A stretch of DNA of 34,591 nucleotides, taken from Bryobacteraceae bacterium (lineage in GTDB: Bacteria; Acidobacteriota; Terriglobia; Bryobacterales; Bryobacteraceae). Where the stretch lies: assembly GCA_025928545.1 (NCBI GenBank), contig JAICJH010000068.1, positions 1 to 34,591 of the forward strand, given 5' to 3'. The notes beneath the pieces were generated by a model, which was not told the origin of the DNA, ran no database searches, and saw nothing but the letters and a program-made list of their open reading frames with translations. Within the stretch, counting starts at the first letter, position 1, and every line of letters begins with the position of its first letter. The position numbers and the translations under genes are program-made. Below are positions 10,440-18,380 of the stretch, one piece after another.

Positions 10440-11788
10440 AGTGACCTCAGAAAGTTCAACAGATCCTGCTTCGCCTGCGCCGTTAACGCGTTATAGCCCT
10501 GAATCACGCCGTTGGCTTCCGAACCCTGGCCCGAGTGCTGCTGGATCGCCTGCACCAGATCGTTGGCCCGGCCGTCATGCAGGAAAAAGATTCGTTGCCC
10601 CAGGCCCCACAACGGCGCGGTTCTCCAGTCGCCGCCGCGCGCATTGCCCTGGTTGATCCCATCGGCCAGCCCGCGGCCCATATCGTGAAGCGCGAGATCC
10701 GAATACACCGGTACCGGCTTGTTATTCATCGCAGCGCTTTGCGAGTGGCCTGTCTGCAACAACGGAGTATGGCACAAAGCGCAGCCGATTTGTCCAAAAA
10801 TGCGGCTGCCATTGGCGACCGAGGCATTCTGCGGGCCTTGAGCCGGATTGGGCGGCGCGAGATAGCGCATGAATTCCGCCAGCCCGATCAGATCGCTGAG
10901 CGCAGCCGTGGTGTTCGTCAGGGCACGATCGAAATGGTCTTCCGCGATGCCATTGAAATTACAACCCGGCGTTTCATCGCGCTCGTTGGGAAACAGGTCG
11001 TTGGTCACTCCCTGCTCCACGTTGTAGGCTTCGCCCGCGAACATCACCAGCGATTTGTTCTGCGCTTTCCATCCGTAACGAGTGACCGTCCCGTCATTGC
11101 CGTTGCGGTTCACGCGGCCGGCAATTCCGAGCTGCTGCTTCTGCTGGCCATTCGCCGCCAGATTGGCAATGATGGTGGAATCGGGAATCATCTCCAGCAG
11201 CCCCGCTCCGAAGACCGGCGTGGGAATCCGGAAGATCGCGTTCTGTTGCGCCACGGCCGCGGCGAAATCCGGCTGCGCGATGCTGCAACCCACCGCGTCC
11301 GACCGCCCCGTGATGGTGAAGAGATCATGCACGCCGCCATCGGGGGAGCCATCCGCGTTGCGAATGAACCGCACTACGCGCACCGGGCCATTCGGCTGAA
11401 TAAAAGCCGGCAGGGTATTTGTGGCGCCGAAGTTGGTCGCCATGGCGATTTGCGGATTCACCTGCGCGGCCTGCCGTGAAGTGGGCGAAGGGCTGGAACC
11501 CCCGACGGAAGGCTGCGCGTGGCAACCGGCGCAACTGTTCAGATTGAAGCGAGGCCCGAGGCCGACGCCGCGCGCTCCTGGCTGCGTGCCCTGGACGGAA
11601 TCCACCTCGCGAAACCGGGACGCGCCCGCATTGAAGAACGCGATCTCACCCGCGGTCAGGCCAGGCAACGGCTGCCCTGCGTTGGGTGGGCCGCCACGTG
11701 GACCGGGATCGGTCTGCGCCTGAAGGAACTGCCCGGCTGCCAGAAAGGCCAGCGCTGAGAATGCGGTTGCATATTTGTGGTAGACCAT
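10436..11788 (-). CDS. Di-heme oxidoreductase (COG3488-like), paralogue
   Basis: 450 residues, first gene of a two-gene operon. It has a signal peptide (ATAFSALAFLAAGQFLQAQ), haem site 1 CAGCH (86-90) in the context RFNLNSCAGCHAQPSVGG, and haem site 2 CALCH in IGCALCHTPLLQTGHS. The ending LLNFLRSL is shared with its partner. The ATG at 11788 was preferred over a longer frame because it directly precedes the signal peptide. The upstream 125 bp is a divergent control region shared with the CpxR-like regulator and holds four GTAAA boxes. Two tandem copies suggest a heterodimer or substrate specialisation, which is inference. Confidence 0.9.
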   Translation of the reverse strand: MVYHKYATAFSALAFLAAGQFLQAQTDPGPRGGPPNAGQPLPGLTAGEIAFFNAGASRFREVDSVQGTQPGARGVGLGPRFNLNSCAGCHAQPSVGGSSPSPTSRQAAQVNPQIAMATNFGATNTLPAFIQPNGPVRVVRFIRNADGSPDGGVHDLFTITGRSDAVGCSIAQPDFAAAVAQQNAIFRIPTPVFGAGLLEMIPDSTIIANLAANGQQKQQLGIAGRVNRNGNDGTVTRYGWKAQNKSLVMFAGEAYNVEQGVTNDLFPNERDETPGCNFNGIAEDHFDRALTNTTAALSDLIGLAEFMRYLAPPNPAQGPQNASVANGSRIFGQIGCALCHTPLLQTGHSQSAAMNNKPVPVYSDLALHDMGRGLADGINQGNARGGDWRTAPLWGLGQRIFFLHDGRANDLVQAIQQHSGQGSEANGVIQGYNALTAQAKQDLLNFLRSL

Positions 11789-11810
11789 GAATCCAGTCAA
11801 ACAGCGTTCT

Positions 11811-11858
11811 GTAAAGCCTTCATGCGTAAAAACGGCGATATTGTAAAGCTTCGGTAAA
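11811..11858. promoter_or_regulatory. Four GTAAA boxes, candidate CpxR-type operator
   Basis: GTAAA occurs at 11811-11815, 11826-11830, 11843-11847 and 11854-11858, all on the plus strand, in the divergent gap between the di-heme operon and the CpxR-like regulator. The last two are spaced 11 bp apart (GTAAA-N6-GTAAA), close to the known enterobacterial CpxR box GTAAA-N5-GTAAA. The others are 15 and 17 bp apart. Autoregulation plus control of the di-heme operon is the natural hypothesis. Confidence 0.5.
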
Positions 11859-11913
11859 AGAAGCTCCGCCGCGCTCCGGAGTACTGGCACAATTGATTTA
11901 CCGGATCGGAAAA

Positions 11914-12645
11914 ATGGACGCAGCCCACACCAACACGCGCCTGCTCCTGGTGGACGACGACCTCAAGCTTTGCCGTTTGGTTCGCCAATATCTGGAGCCG
12001 CTCGGCTATGACGTTTCACTCGCGCATAACGGTGAGGACGGTCTGCGCGCGGCGCTGGCAAGCACGTTCGACGCCATCATTCTCGACGTGATGATGCCGC
12101 GCCTCGACGGTTTCGAAGTCCTGAAGCGGCTGCGCGCGAAGTCGAATGTACCGGTGCTGATGTTGACCGGCCTGGGAGAGGAGGCCGATCGCATCGTGGG
12201 CCTCGAAATTGGCGCCGACGATTATCTGCCGAAAACTTTTTCGACGCGGGAACTGCTGGCCCGGCTCCGCGCGGTCATCCGGCGTTCGCGCGCCACTGCG
12301 GAAAGCAGGAAAGACGAGGCGGCGCCCGTCGTCACTGTAGGGGAGTTGCAAATCGAGCCGGCGTCGCGTATGGCATCGATCGGCGGCCAGTCCCTCACGC
12401 TGACGGCGGTTGAATTCGATCTGCTGTTATCGTTATCCCGTGCGGCGGGAAGAGTAAAAACCCGCGAGCAGTTACTGATCGAAGTCGCGGAGCGCGATTT
12501 CGAAGCTTTCGACCGTTCCATCGACGTTCATATTTCATCGCTGCGCCGCAAACTGGGTGACGATCCAAAGACGCCGCGGTTCATCCAGACGATTCGCAGT
12601 GTCGGTTATCTGATGCTCAAACCGGGCGTTGCGCCCGAGTTGTAA
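11914..12645 (+). CDS. OmpR/CpxR-like response regulator
   Basis: 243 residues. The receiver domain (about 9-120) has the acidic pair DD (14-15), the phosphoacceptor Asp58 in LDVMMPRLDGFEVL, and Lys107 in DDYLPKTF. The DNA-binding winged helix (about 140-237) has LTLTAVEFDLLLSLSRAAGR, RSIDVHISSLRRKLGDDPKT and IRSVGYLM. It is followed after 6 bp by its sensor kinase. Receiver and kinase sequences are closest in style to CpxR/CpxA. ATG at 11914 is chosen over an upstream TTG because it begins the receiver domain with a normal short lead and a nearby GGA. It probably regulates the divergent di-heme operon and itself through the GTAAA boxes. Confidence 0.92.
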   Translation: MDAAHTNTRLLLVDDDLKLCRLVRQYLEPLGYDVSLAHNGEDGLRAALASTFDAIILDVMMPRLDGFEVLKRLRAKSNVPVLMLTGLGEEADRIVGLEIGADDYLPKTFSTRELLARLRAVIRRSRATAESRKDEAAPVVTVGELQIEPASRMASIGGQSLTLTAVEFDLLLSLSRAAGRVKTREQLLIEVAERDFEAFDRSIDVHISSLRRKLGDDPKTPRFIQTIRSVGYLMLKPGVAPEL

Positions 12646-12651
12646 AACGCC

Positions 12652-14442
12652 GTGAAACTCTCGACGCGCATCTTCGCTCTGGCCTTCATTAATCTGGCGC
12701 TGCTCGCCGGAGTTTTTCTGGCTTTTGCGCATTATCAGTTTCATCTCAATCTCACATCGTTTCTTGTGGCCCCGGCGGAAGATCGCGTCCGCGACGTGGC
12801 GCGATCCGTGGCCTCGGACCTTTCGCAAACTCCAGCCGCCAATCGGACGAGCCTCATGGCTCGATACGCCGCTACATATGGAGTCGATTTCTATCTTTTC
12901 GATAACGATGGGCCGCGGCAACTGGCAGGTAAGCCGGTTACGCTGCCAGCCGGCGTAAAGCGCGAAATCGGGATGCGGCCCCCTGGCGAAAGGCCCGAAC
13001 CCCCACCCCAGGTACAAGCCGATTCCCCGCCCCCGGCTAACGAACCGCCACCCACGCGCGGTAATCGTCCTCCGCCTCCGCGCGCCGACCAACCTCCACC
13101 GCGGGGCGACAGACCTCCACCACCCCGGGATAAAAACGGCCGCGGTGAATTTCCTCCGCCATTTCCTCCTCCCGACAGGAATTTCGACGGCCGTGGCCCC
13201 GATGGACGTGGACCGGGACCACCGCCCGATGGCAGTTTTGATCCTGGGCCTCCTCCGGACCAGCGCGGTCCTGGCGCTCCGGATTTCTTTCGCCCTCCGC
13301 CGCCACCGCGAGGGTTCCGGCCGCCTCCGCGTCCGCGAGTTACAAACACAGGCGCCAGCGGCGGTACCGGAACGGTGAACACACGCCCGCGCCCTTCGGC
13401 CGCCAATGCAAACTACCAGACGACCCAACGTTCGGAAGCCGGACTCTATTGGGCACTGACGCGACTTCCAGTGATCGACCCCGCAACGGGAGATTTAATT
13501 CGCGGCACGCTCGTGCTGGCTGCGCCGTCATTCTTCGGCACGCCTTTGTTTTTCGACTTCAAACCTTTTCTGGGAGCACTGGCCGCTGCCATTGGTGTCT
13601 TCGTACTGTGCTGGCTGCCGTTTATTCGCAGCCTGAGCCGTTCGATTTCACGGCTTACGGCCAATACCGGTCGTATCGCGGAAGGCGATTTCGAAAATCA
13701 CCTTCCCGAGAATCGCCGCGACGAGATCGGCCAGCTCTCAATTTCCATCAATCGCATGGCGGGCCGCCTGTCGGGCTTCGTCACCGGCCAAAAGCGCTTT
13801 CTGGGCGACATCGCCCATGAACTGTCCGCACCCATCTCGCGCATCCAGTTCGCTCTCGGCATTCTGGAGCAGCGCGCGACCGAAGATCAGACGGAGGCCG
13901 TGGAAGACCTGCGCGAAGAGATCCGGCAGATGTCCGGGCTGGTCGGCGAGTTGTTATCTTTTTCGAAAGCGGGGCTCGACGCAGGCGCCGCGGCATTGCA
14001 TCCCACCGATGTCACGCCCATTCTGCATCGGGCGGTCGCGAGGGAGAGGTCCACCGGGGATATCCGGGTCCCTGTGAACACTCCGATTGCGGCGCTCGCC
14101 GAACCGAAACTTCTTCTGCGCGCACTCTCAAATCTGGTGCGCAATGCGGTGCGATACGCGGCCAAAGACGGGCCAATTACCGTTACCGCGGCACGCGATG
14201 GAGAATTCGTCGCGATTACTGTGGCGGATTCGGGCCCGGGGCTTCCGTCGGAAGAACTGGACCGCGTGTTCACGCCGTTCTACAGGCTCGATGCATCGCG
14301 CAATCGCGAAACCGGCGGTGTGGGGCTCGGATTGGCGATCGTGAAGAGCTGTATTGAAGCCTCGGGTGGAACGGTGCAATGCAGGAATCGCCATCCGCGC
14401 GGTCTCGAAGTTGAGATCAGATTGAAAGCGGCCAACCCGTAA
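12652..14442 (+). CDS. CpxA-like sensor histidine kinase with Pro/Arg-rich sensor region
   Basis: 596 residues from a GTG start. TM1 is at about 7-27, followed by a periplasmic region to about 305, TM2 at about 306-325, and HAMP at 326-380. The HisKA H-box is KRFLGDIAHELSAPISRIQ with His389. The ATPase domain has the N-box LSNLVRNAVRYA, G1 VADSGPGLP, F-box FTPFYR and G2 GGVGLGLAIVK. Residues about 109-229 of the periplasmic part are low complexity, dominated by Pro with Arg, Asp and Gly. This replaces the folded sensor domain typical of CpxA and roughly accounts for the extra length over CpxA (about 460). It lies 6 bp after the regulator. The signal sensed is unknown; an envelope or cell-wall polymer is plausible. 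Confidence 0.92.
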   Translation: MKLSTRIFALAFINLALLAGVFLAFAHYQFHLNLTSFLVAPAEDRVRDVARSVASDLSQTPAANRTSLMARYAATYGVDFYLFDNDGPRQLAGKPVTLPAGVKREIGMRPPGERPEPPPQVQADSPPPANEPPPTRGNRPPPPRADQPPPRGDRPPPPRDKNGRGEFPPPFPPPDRNFDGRGPDGRGPGPPPDGSFDPGPPPDQRGPGAPDFFRPPPPPRGFRPPPRPRVTNTGASGGTGTVNTRPRPSAANANYQTTQRSEAGLYWALTRLPVIDPATGDLIRGTLVLAAPSFFGTPLFFDFKPFLGALAAAIGVFVLCWLPFIRSLSRSISRLTANTGRIAEGDFENHLPENRRDEIGQLSISINRMAGRLSGFVTGQKRFLGDIAHELSAPISRIQFALGILEQRATEDQTEAVEDLREEIRQMSGLVGELLSFSKAGLDAGAAALHPTDVTPILHRAVARERSTGDIRVPVNTPIAALAEPKLLLRALSNLVRNAVRYAAKDGPITVTAARDGEFVAITVADSGPGLPSEELDRVFTPFYRLDASRNRETGGVGLGLAIVKSCIEASGGTVQCRNRHPRGLEVEIRLKAANP

Positions 14443-14452
14443 ACCACTGGCA

Positions 14453-14458
14453 TATAAT
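14453..14458 (+). promoter_or_regulatory. Perfect -10 element at a likely leaderless start
   Basis: TATAAT occurs 6 bp before the GTG start at 14465, placing the expected transcription start on or next to that G. No Shine-Dalgarno sequence is present between them and no good -35 is seen. This fits leaderless transcription. Confidence 0.4.
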
Positions 14459-14464
14459 TCTCCA

Positions 14465-15391
14465 GTGCCCCAAAATCCGAACCGCCGGGATTTCCTTCAG
14501 GCGACCGCTACAACCATGCTGACCCTATCCGCCGAAGCTTCGGCATCCGCGGCCGCGGCCTCACCGATCATCGATACCCACATCCATTTTTACGATCCGC
14601 GCCGCAAAGAGGGCATCCCGTGGCCGCCCAGCACAGACAAGGTTCTCTATAAGCCGGTCCTCCCGCCGCTCTTTGCTTCCACCGCCACACCGCTCGGTGT
14701 TACGGGCGCCGTGGTGATTGAGGCCAGCCCGCGCCTCGAAGACAATCAGTGGGTGCTGGATCTCGTGAAAGGCAATCCGCTGATTGTGGCGTATGTCGCA
14801 AATCTGGATGCCGGCACGGCGGAGTTTCGCATCAACCTCGCACGCTTCCGGAAGAATCCGCTGGTGCGTGGGATTCGTCTGTTCGATGCGAAGTTCGAGG
14901 CCGGAGCTTCGCAGCCGGCATTCATAGACGATCTGAAGCGCCTCGCCGACGCAGGTCTCGCGCTCGATGCAATCGGCGAAACGGACACCAAATGGCTTGC
15001 GCCGCTGTTGACTGTAGCGGAGAAAATTCCGAACCTGCGAATTGTGATCAACCACATGCCGGAAGAACCACCGGCCTGGAAGACTGAACAAATCGCCGCG
15101 CTGGCGAAACACCCGCAGGTGTATTGCAAAGTTTCCGGCGTCCTGAAAACGGTGGGGACCTCCGTTCCCACCGATGCTGCGAGCTATAAGGGTGCGCTCG
15201 ATCAGTTATGGGAACTGTTCGGGCCCGACCGCGTGATGTACGGCAGCAACTGGCCCAAGAGCGATCTTCTTGCGCCTTACGCCACCGTCCTGAAAGTCGT
15301 GAAAGCGTACGTGGAACCCAAGGGCGCCGCAGTGGCGACGAAATTCTTTTCGGGAAATGCCAGGGCGTTTTACAGGTGGACCGCGCGATAG
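14465..15391 (+). CDS. Tat-exported amidohydrolase (COG3618, lactonase-like)
   Basis: 308 residues. It has a Tat signal (NRRDFLQATATTMLTL). The TIM-barrel amidohydrolase_2 fold begins with IIDTHIHFYDPRRKEGIPWP (metal-type His39 and His41). It continues with VVIEASPRLEDNQWVLDLVK, KNPLVRGIRLFD, LRIVINHMPEEP and DRVMYGSNWPKSDLL. This order matches COG3618 enzymes such as sugar lactonases. In many members the last motif is GSDWP with a catalytic Asp; here it is GSNWP, a variant also seen in the wider superfamily, so activity is not excluded. It uses a GTG start with no ribosome-binding site but a TATAAT placed for a leaderless message. The substrate is probably a sugar lactone or ester, which is inference. 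Confidence 0.85.
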   Translation: MPQNPNRRDFLQATATTMLTLSAEASASAAAASPIIDTHIHFYDPRRKEGIPWPPSTDKVLYKPVLPPLFASTATPLGVTGAVVIEASPRLEDNQWVLDLVKGNPLIVAYVANLDAGTAEFRINLARFRKNPLVRGIRLFDAKFEAGASQPAFIDDLKRLADAGLALDAIGETDTKWLAPLLTVAEKIPNLRIVINHMPEEPPAWKTEQIAALAKHPQVYCKVSGVLKTVGTSVPTDAASYKGALDQLWELFGPDRVMYGSNWPKSDLLAPYATVLKVVKAYVEPKGAAVATKFFSGNARAFYRWTAR

Positions 15392-15429
15392 CTGGCCTCA
15401 CTGCGTATCGGGAAACAAATGTGTTCAGG

Positions 15430-17343
15430 CTAAGGCACCACCGGTAACCAAACCGCACTCGCCTGATCCGCCGACCGGTACACCGTCTCGGTTGCCTTCA
15501 CATAATCGCCGGGTTTCGCGAAAAAAACATTCGGCACGAAGGTCTGTGGGTTCCGGTCATACAGCGGAAACCAGCTTGACTGCACCTGCACCATAATCCG
15601 ATGCCCCGGCAGAAACACGTGATTCACCGTCGGCAGCGCGAAACGGTATCTCTGCACTTTGCCCGCCGGAATCGCCGAGGGGCGTTCAAAACTCTCGCGG
15701 TAGCGTCCGCGGAAAATATCCATCGAAATCGATAGCTGGTATCCGCCCATCTCCGGCTGGCTCGGCACCTCGTCCGGATACACGTCGATCAACTTGACAA
15801 CCCAATCGACATCGCTGCCGCTCGTTGCCGCCAGCAGATCCGCAATCGGCGCGCCTCCTAATCGGACGGGCGCAGTCAGCACGGCAGTCTGGTAGGTCAG
15901 CACGTCGGTACGGTCCGCAACAGTGCGCTGATCCGTGACCAGCCATTGCGTCCATCTGTCACGATCGGAAAACCGGACCGGTCGCGGCAGATAGGGAACC
16001 GGCTTGGCGGGATCGGAGACATAGGAATCGGCCGCCGCGCCCGTAGCGACCGGCTTTTCAAAGCCCAGGCCGAAGCCGGGCTCCAGATAGATCGGCTTCA
16101 TCGGCGACGCACAGCCTTTCTCGCAGGCCCGCGGCCAATCGTTCAGGCGATCCCATTTATTCAAACCCGTGTCGTAAATCAACACGCGCGGCGTCTCAGC
16201 TTTGGGCGCACCGTCTTTCAGGTACTGATCGAAAAACGGCTTCAGCACATCCCGCCGGAACTGCAGCGCCGTGTCGCCATCCCACTTCAGCGGACCCAGA
16301 TTATTCGCATCGGAATTGACCTGGCTATGCCGCCACGGACCCATCACCAGAAAGTTGCGATCGCCCTGCCCCGCCGCTTTCAACGCACTCCAGGAGTGAA
16401 TTGCGCCCCACATATCCTCCTGGTCCCACAAACCCTGAATCCACATCGTGGGCACCTGAGATGGATGGAGCACGACCAGTTTGTCGAGCGCCTGACCCTG
16501 CCAAAATTCGTCGTAGGCGGGATGTTCCATTAACTTGACGATGCCCGGCAGTTGCTGCATTCCGTGCAATCTGGTGTAATCGCCGGCCGACCCTGCCCGC
16601 CGGAACGCTTCGTAGTCGTCATAGGCGTCACGCTGCACGGGCTTCCCCTCGTCTTGTTTGCCTGTCTGGCTGTTGAAATAGTCGAGATTCGTTTGCCGAA
16701 ACGCGCCGTAGTGGAACCAATCGTCACCCATCCAGCCATCCACCATTGGACTTTCGGGAGCCGCCACCTTCAACGCCGGGTGGGGCCCCAGCAGCGCCAT
16801 CTGCACAGTGAACCCTTCGTAAGAAGAACCAACCATTCCCACGCGTCCGTTCGACTCCGGCGTGTTTTTCACCAGCCAGTCGATCGTGTCCCAGGCATCG
16901 GTCACGTGATCGGTCGCGGTGGCATTCAGAGGCCCGCGGACCGGGCGCGTCATCACATAATCCCCTTCGGATTTGTACTTGCCCCGCACATCCTGAAATA
17001 CGCGGATATAGCCATCGCGGACAAAAACCTCATCCCCCAATGGCAGTGACGCGAGCATATGCGGACTGTCATTGCGCGCGGTGCGTTTGGAGGCATTGTA
17101 GGGAGTGCGGGTCAGCAGAATCGGAGCGTTCCTGGCGCCGGCGGGAAGCATGATCACGGTGAAAAGTTTCACCCCGTCGCGCATCGGAATCATCACTTCG
17201 CGCCTGACGTAGTCGTAACCCGTCTGCGGGATCGTGAACGTCTGCGGGATATCGGACTTCGACGATTGTTGACCGTGCACCGAAAGCGGGATCGCGATCG
17301 CAAGCAGAAGCGGCGCGGCAATAGAGCGGGGCGAAAACATCAT
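15430..17343 (-). CDS. CocE/NonD-type serine hydrolase (X-Pro dipeptidyl-peptidase family)
   Basis: 637 residues. It has a signal peptide (LLLAIAIPLSVHGQQ). The alpha/beta-hydrolase part begins VRREVMIPMRDGVKLFTVIM and has FQDVRGKYKSEGDY. The nucleophile is Ser174 in VGSSYEG, the acid is Asp307 in GLWDQEDMWG, and His339 lies in MGPWRHSQ, so a full triad is visible. The C-terminal jelly-roll domain (about 470-637) includes LPTVNHVFLPGHRIMVQVQS and SSWFPLYDRNPQTF, typical of cocaine esterase and alpha-amino-acid ester hydrolases. It is the last gene of a minus-strand run after the DUF4380 and GH172 genes (58-bp gap). It cleaves an ester, amide or Pro-dipeptide; the substrate is unknown. Confidence 0.92.
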   Translation of the reverse strand: MMFSPRSIAAPLLLAIAIPLSVHGQQSSKSDIPQTFTIPQTGYDYVRREVMIPMRDGVKLFTVIMLPAGARNAPILLTRTPYNASKRTARNDSPHMLASLPLGDEVFVRDGYIRVFQDVRGKYKSEGDYVMTRPVRGPLNATATDHVTDAWDTIDWLVKNTPESNGRVGMVGSSYEGFTVQMALLGPHPALKVAAPESPMVDGWMGDDWFHYGAFRQTNLDYFNSQTGKQDEGKPVQRDAYDDYEAFRRAGSAGDYTRLHGMQQLPGIVKLMEHPAYDEFWQGQALDKLVVLHPSQVPTMWIQGLWDQEDMWGAIHSWSALKAAGQGDRNFLVMGPWRHSQVNSDANNLGPLKWDGDTALQFRRDVLKPFFDQYLKDGAPKAETPRVLIYDTGLNKWDRLNDWPRACEKGCASPMKPIYLEPGFGLGFEKPVATGAAADSYVSDPAKPVPYLPRPVRFSDRDRWTQWLVTDQRTVADRTDVLTYQTAVLTAPVRLGGAPIADLLAATSGSDVDWVVKLIDVYPDEVPSQPEMGGYQLSISMDIFRGRYRESFERPSAIPAGKVQRYRFALPTVNHVFLPGHRIMVQVQSSWFPLYDRNPQTFVPNVFFAKPGDYVKATETVYRSADQASAVWLPVVP

Positions 17344-17401
17344 CTCCAGACTCTACTACATTTGCGAGATGGCTGGCCTCGTCACAGTCATATTCAGTAA
17401 C

Positions 17402-18370
17402 TCACTTCAGTAGCGGGCCGAGCGCCTTCGTCAATTCGTCATCCGTGATGGCTGCCGGTTTGACATTCTTATAAAGCCCCCAACGCTCCACCTGCTCCAC
17501 GTGCTGCTCCGGCTGCAGTTTGGTCATCGGACCCAGCGTCTCGATTTCGAGAAACTCATTGTTCGTAAACGTCTCAAATGAACAACCGAAATCCGGATAA
17601 GTCTTCGTCGCGTCGGACTTCGCGCGCTTGATAAAGGCCTCGCCATTCAGTAAGTAGGCCGCCCAGGTATCCGCATTGAACATTCCCAGCTTCTGAGCGT
17701 TGGAATTATTCGGATCCTGTTTCAGCGTCACGAACTTTTTCGTGAACTTCCAGCGGGGATCGGAAAAATCGGTATAGGCCCACATCACGAGCGGATTAGT
17801 GGCCTCAAGATTCTGCGGATGCGTCCCGCGCGGCGGAAATCCGGACACCATCATTCCTCCCTGCGCCATCATCGTCAGCACCCATGGCGAAAACTCAAGA
17901 GGAAACAATCCATGATTGGTAATCCGGTGTGAGACCGTCACGCCCGTCCCGCCGGCATCCATCGATATCTCGATTTCCTTCTGCAGTTTCGTCAGCGGCT
18001 CGACGGGCGCGGTTGCGATGAGGCCGGTCGCAGTCACCTTGATATTGACCGGCACGTTATCGGGCGCCCAGGTCGCAACAGGATCTTCCGGAGCCTTCCA
18101 CACCCGGCTCCCGCCGCGCAGTTGAAATTCGGCCTCGCCTGTTTTCCCCAGTTGCTCGGCATACTCCTTGAACAGATTCTGCCCTCCAATAAAGCCGAAG
18201 CGAATGACGCGCGGGCCCACATCGGCGGTCACAACCGCTTCGATCTCCCCGTTGCTGACGCGATAGCAATTCTGCCAGCCTTTGTACGCAACTTTCTCAA
18301 CCTTCACAGCCGCAACCGCGTTCATACCGGTCATTGTCATTAGGATCAGCAGTCCAGTTTCGCGAATCAT
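17402..18370 (-). CDS. DUF4380-like secreted protein
   Basis: 322 residues with a signal peptide (MIRETGLLILMTMTGMNAVA). After VAYKGWQNCYRVSNGEIEAV come TADVGPRVIRFGFIGGQNLF, WKAPEDPVATWAPDNVPV, the central VTVSHRITNHGLFPLEFSPW and TFTNNEFLEIETLGPMTKLQ. This is a beta-sandwich layout like the galactose-mutarotase superfold, and the pattern resembles DUF4380. No catalytic function is established. The ATG at 18370 (GGAAAG upstream) was preferred over a longer frame whose extra 47 residues are Arg-rich shadow sequence of the neighbouring gene. It lies 10 bp after the GH172 gene. A role with carbohydrates is inferred from fold and neighbour. Confidence 0.7.
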   Translation of the reverse strand: MIRETGLLILMTMTGMNAVAAVKVEKVAYKGWQNCYRVSNGEIEAVVTADVGPRVIRFGFIGGQNLFKEYAEQLGKTGEAEFQLRGGSRVWKAPEDPVATWAPDNVPVNIKVTATGLIATAPVEPLTKLQKEIEISMDAGGTGVTVSHRITNHGLFPLEFSPWVLTMMAQGGMMVSGFPPRGTHPQNLEATNPLVMWAYTDFSDPRWKFTKKFVTLKQDPNNSNAQKLGMFNADTWAAYLLNGEAFIKRAKSDATKTYPDFGCSFETFTNNEFLEIETLGPMTKLQPEQHVEQVERWGLYKNVKPAAITDDELTKALGPLLK

Positions 18371-18380
18371 GGTCTTTCCA

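Noticed and set aside
12535..13428. Arg/Gly-rich minus-strand frame opposite the sensor kinase
   Set aside because: It is the complement of the proline-rich region, where CCN codons give long stop-free antisense frames. The plus-strand kinase has full family motifs.
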